Shown piece by piece: positions 42,592 through 50,727 of a DNA stretch of 64,000 nt. Under the pieces are notes generated by a model. That model ran no database searches. It saw only the letters and a program-made list of their open reading frames with translations, and was not told the DNA's origin. The position numbers and the translations under genes were made by a program. How positions within the stretch are numbered: position 1 is the stretch's first letter; every line of letters begins with the position of its first letter. Source of the stretch: Armatimonadota bacterium. Lineage in GTDB: Bacteria > Sysuimicrobiota > Sysuimicrobiia > Sysuimicrobiales > Humicultoraceae. The stretch is from the NCBI GenBank assembly GCA_031459715.1, contig JAVKIA010000007.1, forward strand, positions 35,958 through 99,957. The letters are read 5' to 3'.

Positions 42592-43932
42592 CTAGACCTG
42601 ACGGCGCAGTCGAGCCATGTAGAAACCGTCCGTTCCGTGGCGGTGCGGCAGGAGCAGCCGTGCCTCCTCCAGGATGAAGGCGGGACGGAGGCGCAGGAAG
42701 CGTTCGACCACTTCCGGTCCCTCCTCCGGCTCCAGTGAGCAGACGGCGTACACGAGTGTTCCGCCCGGCCGTACCGCCTCTGCCACCCCTATCAGGAGCG
42801 ACCGCTGCTGCGCGGCCAGAGCCGGGATGTCCTGGGGGGCGATGCGCCAGCGGATCTCCGGTCGCCGCCCCAGCACCCCCAGCCCGGTGCAGGGCGCGTC
42901 CACCAGCACGCGGTCCATCCGGCCGCGGAAGTGGGCCCCCGCCTGGCGGGCATCCAGGTGGTGCGCCTCCACGATGTCGATGCCCAGACGGGCGCAGTGC
43001 CCCGACAGCGCCTTCAGCTTGGCCGGCTGGATGTCCATGGCGACAATGCGGCCCTGGTTCCGCATCAGCTCCGCCAGGTGCGTGGCCTTGATTCCCGACC
43101 CGGCGGTGCCGTCCAGCACAGTCTCCCCCGGATGCGGAGCCAGGAAGTGCGCTACGGCCATGGCGCCCTCATCCTGCATGGTCACCAGGCCCTCCCGGTA
43201 GAGGTCCAGGCGCAGAGCAAGCGTCCCGCGCACGCGCAGCGCCTCGGGCAGGCTTCCCGGCGCCACTTGCAACCCGCGCTGCCGCAGCCGGTCCGCCACC
43301 GCCTCAGGTGTGGTGCGCAGCAGGTTGACCCGCAGCACCGATGGCGGCGGGACATTGTTGGCGGCGCACAGCGCCCGGGCCTCCTCAGCGCCCCAGCGGG
43401 CGATCCACCGCTCCATCAGCCAGCGCGGATGGGACTGGGTGACTGCCAAGTGCCCCGCAGGATCGCGGTCAGGAGGCGGGGGCGGTGGTTCGCCCTCCGC
43501 CGCCAGCCGCCGCAGGACGGCGTTGACCAGCCGCGCCGTGCCCGCATGCCCGTGCCGCTTGGCCGCCTCCACCGCCTGGTGTACGGCGGCGGCGTCGGGC
43601 ACCCGATCCAGGAACCAGACCTGGTAGAGCCCCAGGCGCAGGATGGTGCGGATGGCCGCCGGGAGGGAAGCCAGGGGCCCGCGCAGCGCCGCCTCCAGGG
43701 CGTAGTCCAGGCGGCCCTGCTGCCGCAGGGACCCCAGCACCAGCTCGGTGACCAGCGCCTGGTCGGCGGGAGCGTACCCGCCGCGCTCCAGGACGCGGTG
43801 CAGCAGGACGTTGGCGAACGCCCGTCCGGACTCTACACGGTACAGGACGGTGAAGGCCGCCTCACGCGGGTCGGGGCCCCCGGACGCACCCGCCGCGCGT
43901 CCCGCAAAGACCCGCCCGGCGGGGGCGCTCAC
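42592..43932 (-). CDS. rsmB: 16S rRNA (cytosine967-C5)-methyltransferase
   Basis: The 446-residue protein has an N-terminal NusB-like RNA-binding domain (about 20-155) and a C-terminal methyltransferase with 'LDGTAGSGIKATHLAELM', 'DIQPAKLKAL', the conserved 'DAPCTGLGVLGRRPEIRW' (cysteine in PC) and 'VYAVCSLEPEEGPEVVE' with the catalytic cysteine. It methylates C967 of 16S rRNA. The GTG start overlaps the peptidase stop by four bases. Confidence 0.95.
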   Translation of the reverse strand: MSAPAGRVFAGRAAGASGGPDPREAAFTVLYRVESGRAFANVLLHRVLERGGYAPADQALVTELVLGSLRQQGRLDYALEAALRGPLASLPAAIRTILRLGLYQVWFLDRVPDAAAVHQAVEAAKRHGHAGTARLVNAVLRRLAAEGEPPPPPPDRDPAGHLAVTQSHPRWLMERWIARWGAEEARALCAANNVPPPSVLRVNLLRTTPEAVADRLRQRGLQVAPGSLPEALRVRGTLALRLDLYREGLVTMQDEGAMAVAHFLAPHPGETVLDGTAGSGIKATHLAELMRNQGRIVAMDIQPAKLKALSGHCARLGIDIVEAHHLDARQAGAHFRGRMDRVLVDAPCTGLGVLGRRPEIRWRIAPQDIPALAAQQRSLLIGVAEAVRPGGTLVYAVCSLEPEEGPEVVERFLRLRPAFILEEARLLLPHRHGTDGFYMARLRRQV

Positions 43933-44633
43933 TCGTCCCGGGTCATCCCGCGCAGGACCAGCAGGCGAACCAGCTGCATCACCGCCATGAAGGCGGCGGC
44001 CACGTAGGTCAGGGCGGCGGCATTGAGCACCTCCCGCACCCCCTGCGCCTCTTGCGGTAGGACGAACCCTTCACCCTGCAGTACGGCCACCGCCCGGCTG
44101 CTGGCGTTGAACTCCACCGGCAGCGTCACCAGGGAGAAGAGAATGTAGCCCAGGAAGAGCAGGATGCCCAGGTCCATCAGCATGGGCTGGCTGGTGATCA
44201 ACCCGAGGGCAAAGAGCACCCAGGCCGCCATGGTGCCGAACTGGGCCACAGGGACGATGGCGGTGCGCAGCGCCAGCGGCGCATACCCTTCCCGGTGCTG
44301 CAGCGCGTGTCCCGCCTCGTGGGCGGCCACGCCAATGGCCGCCACCGAGGTGCTGCCGTATACCTGGGCGGAGAGACGCAGGGTCTTGCTGCGGGGGTCG
44401 TAGTGGTCGGACAGCCCCGCAGCCAGCAGGCCGCCCACCGGCTCCACGCGCACGTCCCGTACCCCCCGGCGGCGCAGCAGCTCCACCGCCACCTCGGCAC
44501 CGGTCATGCCCCGCGCAGAGGGCACCTGCGCGTACCTGTTGAACGTCCCGCTCACCTTGAGCTGGGCATAGAGCGCCAGCGCCAGTGCCGGCAGCAGCAG
44601 GACGAAAGTCGGATCGTAGAACAGGAACGGCAT
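43929..44633 (-). CDS. YugP-type zinc metallopeptidase
   Basis: This 234-residue membrane protein has the zinc motif HEAGH in 'GVAAHEAGHALQHREGYAP' near residue 112, an N-terminal membrane helix and three C-terminal helices, matching the YugP (PF04298) family. The GGAGGTGG ribosome site fits the ATG at 44633. The substrate is unknown. It lies between fmt and rsmB with almost no spacing, as in many Gram-positives. Confidence 0.92.
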   Translation of the reverse strand: MPFLFYDPTFVLLLPALALALYAQLKVSGTFNRYAQVPSARGMTGAEVAVELLRRRGVRDVRVEPVGGLLAAGLSDHYDPRSKTLRLSAQVYGSTSVAAIGVAAHEAGHALQHREGYAPLALRTAIVPVAQFGTMAAWVLFALGLITSQPMLMDLGILLFLGYILFSLVTLPVEFNASSRAVAVLQGEGFVLPQEAQGVREVLNAAALTYVAAAFMAVMQLVRLLVLRGMTRDE

Positions 44634-44634
44634 C

Positions 44635-45639
44635 TCAGCCTCCACCTCCTGGCCACAGTGTAGCAGACTCCCCGGGGTCGGCCCCGCCCCAGCGCTCCCC
44701 CGGACGGACGCGGTGCCCGCGGGCGAAGGCTGCCGCGGTCATCCGCTTGCCGCCGGCGGGCTGCACCTCCAGCAGGCGGAGCAGGCCACGCCCGGTGGCG
44801 ATCAGGATCCCCTCCTCAGAGACGTCCAGCACGGCCCCAGGTTCCCCGCCGGCAGCGGAAGGTGACTGCGGCACGGCCTGCGCCCGCCAGACGGTCACCT
44901 GCCGGCCCCCGCGAAAGGTGTAGGCGGAGGGCCAGGGATCCATGGCCCGCACCAGCCGGGCGATCTCCTCGGCGGGGCGAGCCCAGTCGATGCGCCCGTC
45001 CTCCTTGCGTAGCCGTCCCACGTAGGTGGCGGCGCTGTGGTCCTGCGGGCGGCGCGGAGCCCGCCCCTCGGCGATCAGGCGGACCGCCTCCAGGAGGAGC
45101 CGTGCCGCTACCTCCGCCAGACGCCGCTCCAGCTCACCGGCCGTCTCCTCAGGCCCGATGGGCACGCGCTCCTGCAGGATGATGTCGCCCGCATCCAGCT
45201 CCGCGGTCTGGTAGAGGACGGTCACGCCGGTTTCCGCCTGCCCGTCGGCGATGGCCCGCTGCACCGGTGCGGCGCCCCGGTAGGCCGGCAGCAGCGAGGG
45301 ATGGGCGTTGATGGCTCCCAGGCGGGGCAGGGCCAGAACCTCCTCAGGGATGATCCGCCCGTAGGCTGCAGTCACCAGCAGGTCGGGCTGCAGCGCGGCC
45401 AGGGCCCGGACCACCTCGGAGCTGCGCAGACTCGGGGGCTGCAATAGCGGCAGGCCGTGCTCGCGGGCGAAGCGGGCGACCGGCGGGGAGCTTAAGCGGC
45501 GCCCCCGCCCCGCCGGGCGATCAGGCCGCGTTACCACCAGCACCACCTGCACCGCTTCGACCAGAGCGCGCAGCGCCGGCAGCGCAAACTCCGGTGTGCC
45601 CATGAAGATGATGCGCAGGTGGCGCAGGAGCTTATGCAC
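44635..45639 (-). CDS. fmt: Methionyl-tRNA formyltransferase
   Basis: Fmt formylates initiator Met-tRNA. The 334-residue protein has 'IIFMGTPEFALPAL', the folate/catalytic 'INAHPSLLPAYRGAAPVQRAI' (AHPSLLPAYRGAAP, catalytic His and Asn nearby), 'GVTVLYQTAELDAGDII' and the C-terminal oligonucleotide-binding domain. The GTG at 45639 overlaps the def stop. The true start could be a CTG twelve bases before ATC-ATC-TTC-ATG (family form 'MRIVFMGTPEF'). Confidence 0.95.
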   Translation of the reverse strand: MHKLLRHLRIIFMGTPEFALPALRALVEAVQVVLVVTRPDRPAGRGRRLSSPPVARFAREHGLPLLQPPSLRSSEVVRALAALQPDLLVTAAYGRIIPEEVLALPRLGAINAHPSLLPAYRGAAPVQRAIADGQAETGVTVLYQTAELDAGDIILQERVPIGPEETAGELERRLAEVAARLLLEAVRLIAEGRAPRRPQDHSAATYVGRLRKEDGRIDWARPAEEIARLVRAMDPWPSAYTFRGGRQVTVWRAQAVPQSPSAAGGEPGAVLDVSEEGILIATGRGLLRLLEVQPAGGKRMTAAAFARGHRVRPGERWGGADPGESATLWPGGGG

Positions 45640-46150
45640 CCGCTGCGACTTCCGCCGGTACGGCCTCGGCACCCACCCTCTCGATGGTGGCGGGGTCCTC
45701 GACGCGGTCCAGGAAGAGGATGCCGTCCAGGTGGTCGATCTCGTGCTGCAGGACGCGGGCCAGCAGCCCCCCGGCGTTCACGGTGATCCCCCGCCCGCGG
45801 CGGTTCTTCCCCTTGACGACGACACGTGCGGCACGGCGCACCGGCCCGACCACGCCGGGGATGGAGAGGCAGGCCTCGGTGCCCACCTCCTCTCCCTCGG
45901 CACGCACGAGCACGGGGTCCACCAGCGCCACCAGCCGCTCCTCCACCTCGGCCACCAGTACCCGCTTCCCCTGACCCACCTGCGGCGCGGCCAGCCCCAG
46001 ACCGTTGGCCGCACGCATGGTGGCTATCATGTCCTCGATCAGGCGCCGCACGTCCAGGGTCACCTTGCCCACCGGCCTGGCCCGGCGGCGCAGCACGGCG
46101 GCCCGCGGCCCGTCGACGGTCACAATCTCCAGGACCCGCCCCCTGCCCAT
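45632..46150 (-). CDS. def: Peptide deformylase
   Basis: Def removes the formyl group from new proteins. The 172-residue protein has motif I 'GLGLAAPQVG', motif II 'TEACLSIPG' (usually EGCLS; here EACLS) and motif III 'HEIDHLDG'. It overlaps the next gene fmt by eight bases, giving the common def-fmt pair. Confidence 0.96.
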   Translation of the reverse strand: MGRGRVLEIVTVDGPRAAVLRRRARPVGKVTLDVRRLIEDMIATMRAANGLGLAAPQVGQGKRVLVAEVEERLVALVDPVLVRAEGEEVGTEACLSIPGVVGPVRRAARVVVKGKNRRGRGITVNAGGLLARVLQHEIDHLDGILFLDRVEDPATIERVGAEAVPAEVAAGA

Positions 46151-46183
46151 GACACTGGTTCTCAGGATAGCACAGGCGCGAGC

Positions 46184-48286
46184 TCAGGGGTTCACCTCGA
46201 TGGCGGCGCGGACGCCCGCGGGCGGATGGCGCAGCCAGGCCTCCAGGGCATTGCGCACCGCAGCAGTGCGTCCGCGGAAGACTACCTGCCAGTGGCTCTG
46301 CCGTCCCCGCCGCAGGCGCGCCGGTCCCAGCACCTCAACTTCCACAGCGACGATCGCTGCCAGCACTACCGCGGCCTCGCGGGCGGCGGGATCCCGTCCC
46401 GCCACCTCTATGGAGAGCACCTCCCCGTAGGGCGGGTAGCGGAAGGCGCGGCGCAGGCGCAGCTCCTCCCGGTAGAAGAGGCGCAGGTCGCGCCGCCGCA
46501 GGGCCAGCAGAGCCGGGTGGTCGGGCGCGTAGGTCTGCACCACGTACCAGGATCGGGCCAGGCCCCCGAGGCGCCAGAGGGTGCGCAGGCCCTGCTCCGG
46601 CGCCCGATAGTCGGGATAGCGCAGTGGCGCATCCGCCAGCACGACCCCAGCCAGGTCCACAGCGGGCAGGCCCTCCACTTCCAGGACGAGTGGCGTGCCC
46701 ACCAGGATCCCGCCCCGGTCCCGGAACTGCTGCAGGAGCGCCGCGGCCTCCCCCCGCCTGCGGACCACGTCGGTGTCCAGGCGAAAGACGGGACCCAGCC
46801 GCAGCGCCCGGGCCAGGCGGGCGACGCGCTGCGTGCCGATCCCCTGCGCCGCGAAGACCCGGCCCCCGCAGCGAGAGCAGACCGAGGGTGCGGGAGCTTC
46901 GTCGCGGCAGTAACGGCAGCGCAGCACCTGCCCCGTAGCGTCGTACGCCAGCGGCACCTCGCAGCGGGAGCACGCCGGCGTGTGGCCACACTCGGTGCAC
47001 AGGAGCAGGGCGGCATATCCCTTGCGGTGGACAAAGAGGAGGGCGCGTCCGCCTCCCCTCAGCGTCCGCTCCAGCGCGGCCACCAGGGGCGGGCTCAGCT
47101 CCTTCCCCGCCTGGCCGCGCCGCCGCAGGTCCACGACCACCAGCCGCGGCGGGCGCGATCCTTCCGGCCGCAGCACCGCCACCGCAGGCTGGCCGACCAG
47201 CGCGAAGGTCTCCACTGAGGGGACCTCGTCCGCCAGCAGCAGCGTCGCTCCCGCCACCTCCGCCCGGCGCCGCGCCACCTCCCGCACATGGTAGCGGGGT
47301 ACCCGCTCCTCGCGGTGACCCACATCGGCCTCCTCGTCCACCAGCACCAGGCCCAGGCGCTCAAGCGGGGCGAAAACGGCGCCGCGCGTGCCGGCCACCA
47401 CCATCGCCTCGCCGCGGCGCACCGCGAGCCATCGGGCCAGGCGGGCCTCATCGGGCAGGCCGGCATGCAGCACCGCCACCTCGGCGCCCAGCACATCGTG
47501 CACCCGCCGGGCGAACCGCTCCACCGCCGCCACCGAGGCGAAGAGTGCCAGTACCCCCTTTCCCCGACGCAGGGTGTCGCTGACGGCCGCCAGGTAGGTG
47601 CCCTCCCGTTTCCTGCCCAGCAGCACCACGTCGCGCCGTGTCTCCCTGCCAGGCGTCCACAGCGCCGGGTGGACGCGCAGACGCCGCGGCCTGGAGGATG
47701 GAGCTGCGGGAGGCGCCTGTGGCAGCAGCACCCGCAGCCGCACCGAGCCTTCCGCCAGCCAGCGCCGCAGCAGCTCCGCTGCCCCCGGGCCCAGGACCCG
47801 CCCCAGCGTCTCCACCTCCACACCGCGCTCGCCCAGCGCCTGCAGCCGCCGGGAGGGCGCCAGGGAGGAACCCACGGCCATCGCCACGCGCACGCGGCGC
47901 ATCAGCCCCGGAGGCAGCATGGCGGCAATGGCCTCGCCTGTCGAGCAGAGGTAGTGGTTGGAGATCCACCGAGCCAGCTCCAGCAGGTCGGCAGGAAGCG
48001 GCGAGATATCGGGCAGCACCGCAACCACCGGCCGCAGCGGCCTCTCTCCGTCGGGGGCGGGCCCGAGGACGTAGCCCACGGCCAGACGCGTCCGCAGCGG
48101 CACCAGGACCGCCGCCCCGGGTGGCAGCCCCTCGGCGGCCGCATAGGTCAGGGCCGCGTCTCCCACGGCCAGGGGCACGTCCACCGCCACCAGGACGGCG
48201 TAGGCCAGGGCGCCACCGGGGTGGATGAAGGCACCGCCGGGGGATGAGGCCCGATGGGCGGGCGGCGCGTCCGCGGCCCGCGTCAC
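46184..48286 (-). CDS. priA: PriA-type primosome protein lacking helicase motifs
   Basis: The 700-residue protein keeps the PriA layout: an N-terminal DNA-binding domain ('VAVDVPLAVGDAALTY', 'LVPLRTRLAVGYVLG'), two RecA-like lobes, and a zinc region with eight cysteines (CTECGHTPACSRC...CRYCRDEAPAPSVCSRC). The helicase motifs are degenerate. Walker A, normally GVTGSGKT, is LGRKREGT; motif II is DEEA instead of DEEH. The motif V region reads GTPLVLEVEGLP instead of GTQMIAKGHDFP, and motif VI lacks GRAGR. Actinobacterial PriA has similar losses, so it probably acts as a scaffold for primosome loading. The GTG at 48286 lies just after the coaC stop; its ribosome site is weak. Confidence 0.9.
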   Translation of the reverse strand: MTRAADAPPAHRASSPGGAFIHPGGALAYAVLVAVDVPLAVGDAALTYAAAEGLPPGAAVLVPLRTRLAVGYVLGPAPDGERPLRPVVAVLPDISPLPADLLELARWISNHYLCSTGEAIAAMLPPGLMRRVRVAMAVGSSLAPSRRLQALGERGVEVETLGRVLGPGAAELLRRWLAEGSVRLRVLLPQAPPAAPSSRPRRLRVHPALWTPGRETRRDVVLLGRKREGTYLAAVSDTLRRGKGVLALFASVAAVERFARRVHDVLGAEVAVLHAGLPDEARLARWLAVRRGEAMVVAGTRGAVFAPLERLGLVLVDEEADVGHREERVPRYHVREVARRRAEVAGATLLLADEVPSVETFALVGQPAVAVLRPEGSRPPRLVVVDLRRRGQAGKELSPPLVAALERTLRGGGRALLFVHRKGYAALLLCTECGHTPACSRCEVPLAYDATGQVLRCRYCRDEAPAPSVCSRCGGRVFAAQGIGTQRVARLARALRLGPVFRLDTDVVRRRGEAAALLQQFRDRGGILVGTPLVLEVEGLPAVDLAGVVLADAPLRYPDYRAPEQGLRTLWRLGGLARSWYVVQTYAPDHPALLALRRRDLRLFYREELRLRRAFRYPPYGEVLSIEVAGRDPAAREAAVVLAAIVAVEVEVLGPARLRRGRQSHWQVVFRGRTAAVRNALEAWLRHPPAGVRAAIEVNP

Positions 48287-48293
48287 CGCCGCG

Positions 48294-48860
48294 TCAGGAG
48301 GTGCCGGTGAGCAGGCGCAGCGCCTCGCGCAGGATCGTCTCCGGCTCGGACATCCTGCCCATCCCCTCACGGCCCGAGGCCAGCCGCCCGTACTCCGGCC
48401 CGACGATGTGTGCCCCGCGGCTGCGCAATTTCTCCAGGTGCTCGTCCACCGTGGGGTGGGCGTACATCAGGTCGCTCATGGCCGGGGCAATCAGCAGCGG
48501 CGCGCGCGTGGCCAGGGCGGTGGCGGTGATCAGGTCGTCGGCCAGGCCCAGGGCCAGCTTGGCCAGGGTGTGCGCCGTCGCCGGGGCGATGATGAAGAGA
48601 TCGGCTCGCGCGCCCAGCGTCACGTGCGGTTCCTCCCAGGGATTCTCCGCGGCCCATAGGTCGGTGAGCACAGGCTGCTGGGAGAGCGCGCGGAAGGTGA
48701 GGGGCTGGACGAACTGCGTGGCCGCAGCGGTCATCAGCACGTGCACCTCCGCCCCCTCCTGGCGCAGGCCGCTGACCACGTACCCCACCTTGTAGGCGGC
48801 GATGCCGCCGGTGATCCCCACCAGCACCACCTTGCCCGCCGCCTTGCCCCGCTGGTTCAC
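48294..48860 (-). CDS. coaC: Phosphopantothenoylcysteine decarboxylase domain protein (CoaC only)
   Basis: CoaC is an FMN enzyme that decarboxylates phosphopantothenoylcysteine in CoA synthesis. The 188-residue protein has 'VGITGGIAAYKV', 'LMTAAATQFVQP', 'APATAHTLAKLALGLADDLI' (APATAHTLAKLALG) and 'IAPAMSDLMYAHP'. Here 'APAMSDLMY' replaces the usual 'APAMNxxMW', so the substrate-binding asparagine is not seen. Most bacteria fuse CoaC and CoaB, but here the frame ends after the decarboxylase. The GTG at 48860 overlaps the kinase stop as GTGA. Confidence 0.82.
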   Translation of the reverse strand: MNQRGKAAGKVVLVGITGGIAAYKVGYVVSGLRQEGAEVHVLMTAAATQFVQPLTFRALSQQPVLTDLWAAENPWEEPHVTLGARADLFIIAPATAHTLAKLALGLADDLITATALATRAPLLIAPAMSDLMYAHPTVDEHLEKLRSRGAHIVGPEYGRLASGREGMGRMSEPETILREALRLLTGTS

Positions 48861-49423
48861 CGCCGCTCCCCGCCCGACTCCGCCGCGCCCACGGGGCGGT
48901 CCGGCCGGGCCATGCGTTCCGCCAGCAGCGCCAGGACGTCCACCAGGTCCTCCGCCGACCAGAACCCTGTGTCCAGGACCACGTGATAGATCGAGAGGTT
49001 GGTGATGTCCACGCCGTAAAGCGTGCGGTAGCGCTGCCACTCGCTGGCCTCCCGTTCCCGCAGGTCGCGCTCGGCCGCCTCCACCGGAATGCCCTCCCGC
49101 TGCGCTACCCGAGCCGCCCGCACCGGGAGGTCCGCGTGCAGCCAGACCTTCAGGTCCGCCGGCACCATCCACCCGGCCAGCCGGCTCTCCACGACGCAGC
49201 GGCCAGCGCGGGCCATCTCCGCCTGCATCCGATCCACGTCCCGGTCGACGGTGGGGTCCTGCTCCGCCAGGCGGTTCAGCTCCAGCACCGAGAGGCCCCG
49301 CTGCCGCGCCATCTCCCGGAAGGCCTCGCCTGCCGAGAGATATCGGTAGCCCAGCCGCTGCGCCAGGGCCCGCGCCACCGTGCTCTTGCCCACCCCGATT
49401 GGCCCGGCGATGGCGACAATCAC
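48857..49423 (-). CDS. Cytidylate kinase-like P-loop kinase, archaeal type, in the gmk position
   Basis: The protein begins 'VIVAIAGPIGVGKSTVARALAQRLG' with the P-loop GPIGVGKST, then 'YRYLSAGEAFREMA' and 'LNRLAEQDPTVDRDVDRM', the pattern of archaeal CMP kinases. It is about 188 residues from the GTG at 49423; the frame continues upstream into remA. Genes between remA and coaBC in Firmicutes are normally gmk and rpoZ, but this is not a guanylate kinase and no omega subunit is seen. The phosphate acceptor is not proven. No ribosome site is obvious for the chosen start. Confidence 0.78.
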   Translation of the reverse strand: MIVAIAGPIGVGKSTVARALAQRLGYRYLSAGEAFREMARQRGLSVLELNRLAEQDPTVDRDVDRMQAEMARAGRCVVESRLAGWMVPADLKVWLHADLPVRAARVAQREGIPVEAAERDLREREASEWQRYRTLYGVDITNLSIYHVVLDTGFWSAEDLVDVLALLAERMARPDRPVGAAESGGERR

Positions 49424-49439
49424 GGGCGCCCAGGCAGGG

Positions 49440-49706
49440 TCACTCCGCCGACTCCTCCTCCGGCTCGCGCGCCGCAAAGCGGTGCGCCACCGTCTCCGGC
49501 TGCACGGCGGAGAGGACCACGTGCCCGCTGTCCGTGATGACCACGGCGCGGGTGCGCCGCCCGTAGGTGGCGTCGATGAGCATGCCCCGCTCCCGCGCCT
49601 CCTGGATGATGCGTTTCACCGGCGCGGAATCGGGGGCTACGATGGCGATAACCCGGTTGGCGGCGACGATGTTGCCGAACCCGATGTTGATCAGCCGTGG
49701 CTCCAT
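49440..49706 (-). CDS. remA: RemA/DUF370 family regulator
   Basis: The 88-residue protein starts '[31 protein letters not shown]' (in parts [16 protein letters not shown]), the DUF370 signature. RemA is a DNA-binding activator of matrix and osmoprotectant genes in Bacillus. The ATG at 49706 is used; a GTG two codons earlier is possible. It sits between yicC and the kinase, its usual place. Confidence 0.92.
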   Translation of the reverse strand: MEPRLINIGFGNIVAANRVIAIVAPDSAPVKRIIQEARERGMLIDATYGRRTRAVVITDSGHVVLSAVQPETVAHRFAAREPEEESAE

Positions 49707-49738
49707 GCGCACCTGGCGACGTCTCCCCTCCCCCGTGC

Positions 49739-50614
49739 CTACTCCACGTTCTGCACCTGCTCTCGCAGGCTTTCCAGTTCCCCTTTGATGGCGATCACCG
49801 ATCGGGAGATCTCCAGATCGTTGGCCTTGGCCCCGATGGTGTTGGTCTCCCGTCCCATCTCCTGCAGAAGGAATTCGAGCTTCCGTCCCACCGCGCCTTC
49901 CCCCGCCATCGCCTCACGGTAGTGCGCCAGGTGGCTGCGCAGCCGCGTCACCTCCTCGGTGATGTCGCTGCGCTCGGCGAGGAGCGCCAGCTCCGCCGCC
50001 AGCCGCCCCTCATCCAGCGGCACCTCACCCAGCAGCTCCGTCAGGCGCTGCCGCAGGCGTCCCGCGTACTCGGCCACCGCCACCTGCGCCCGCTGCGCCA
50101 CCTGCTCCACCAGCGCCTGCACCCGATCCAGCCGTGCCACAGCGTCGGCGGCCAGCCGGGCGCCCTCCTCCGCCCGCATGCGCAGCAGCTCCTGCAGCGC
50201 CGCGGCGACCACCCGCTCCAGGTCGGGCCACAGCGCAGTGACATCCTCCCGCGCCTCCTCCAGCCGGACCACTTCGGGGAAGGCCAGGAGGTGGGGCAGC
50301 GTCACCTCGCCGCGCAGGCGCAGCGCCCGCTTCACCTGGCGCGTCGCCGCCAGGTACTCCCGGGCCAGGGCCAGATCGGCGCGCACCGCCCGGGGACGGC
50401 CACCCGGGGCCTCCCGCGACACGGTGACCTCCACGCGCCCCCGCTGGATCCCGCGCTGCACCACCCCGCGGACGCGATCCTCCAGCGCCGCCAGCTCCCG
50501 GGGCAGCCGCACCTGGATCTCCGTGAAGCGGTGGTTCAGCGACCGCATCTCCACGCTGATCCGCCCCCAGGGCGTGTCCGTGACCGCCGCGCCGAATCCG
50601 GTCATCGAACGCAT
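49739..50614 (-). CDS. yicC: YicC family endoribonuclease
   Basis: The 291-residue protein starts '[10 protein letters not shown]' and has '[20 protein letters not shown]' ([15 protein letters not shown]), a long helical middle and the closing '[23 protein letters not shown]' ([15 protein letters not shown]), all family features. YicC/RmuC-type proteins act in RNA decay of small RNAs. The ATG at 50614 has a GGAGGTGTGG site. It begins the remA operon on the minus strand and is divergent from rqcH. Confidence 0.93.
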   Translation of the reverse strand: MRSMTGFGAAVTDTPWGRISVEMRSLNHRFTEIQVRLPRELAALEDRVRGVVQRGIQRGRVEVTVSREAPGGRPRAVRADLALAREYLAATRQVKRALRLRGEVTLPHLLAFPEVVRLEEAREDVTALWPDLERVVAAALQELLRMRAEEGARLAADAVARLDRVQALVEQVAQRAQVAVAEYAGRLRQRLTELLGEVPLDEGRLAAELALLAERSDITEEVTRLRSHLAHYREAMAGEGAVGRKLEFLLQEMGRETNTIGAKANDLEISRSVIAIKGELESLREQVQNVE

Positions 50615-50727
50615 TCCCACACCTCCCGCTGGGTGCTTCGGTCTTGCCCTACCCTCTCCTTCCCCGCTTGCCATCCCTTGCCCGGAGGGAAGGGCGCAGA
50701 CTAACGTGACATGGGAGTGCACCCGCC

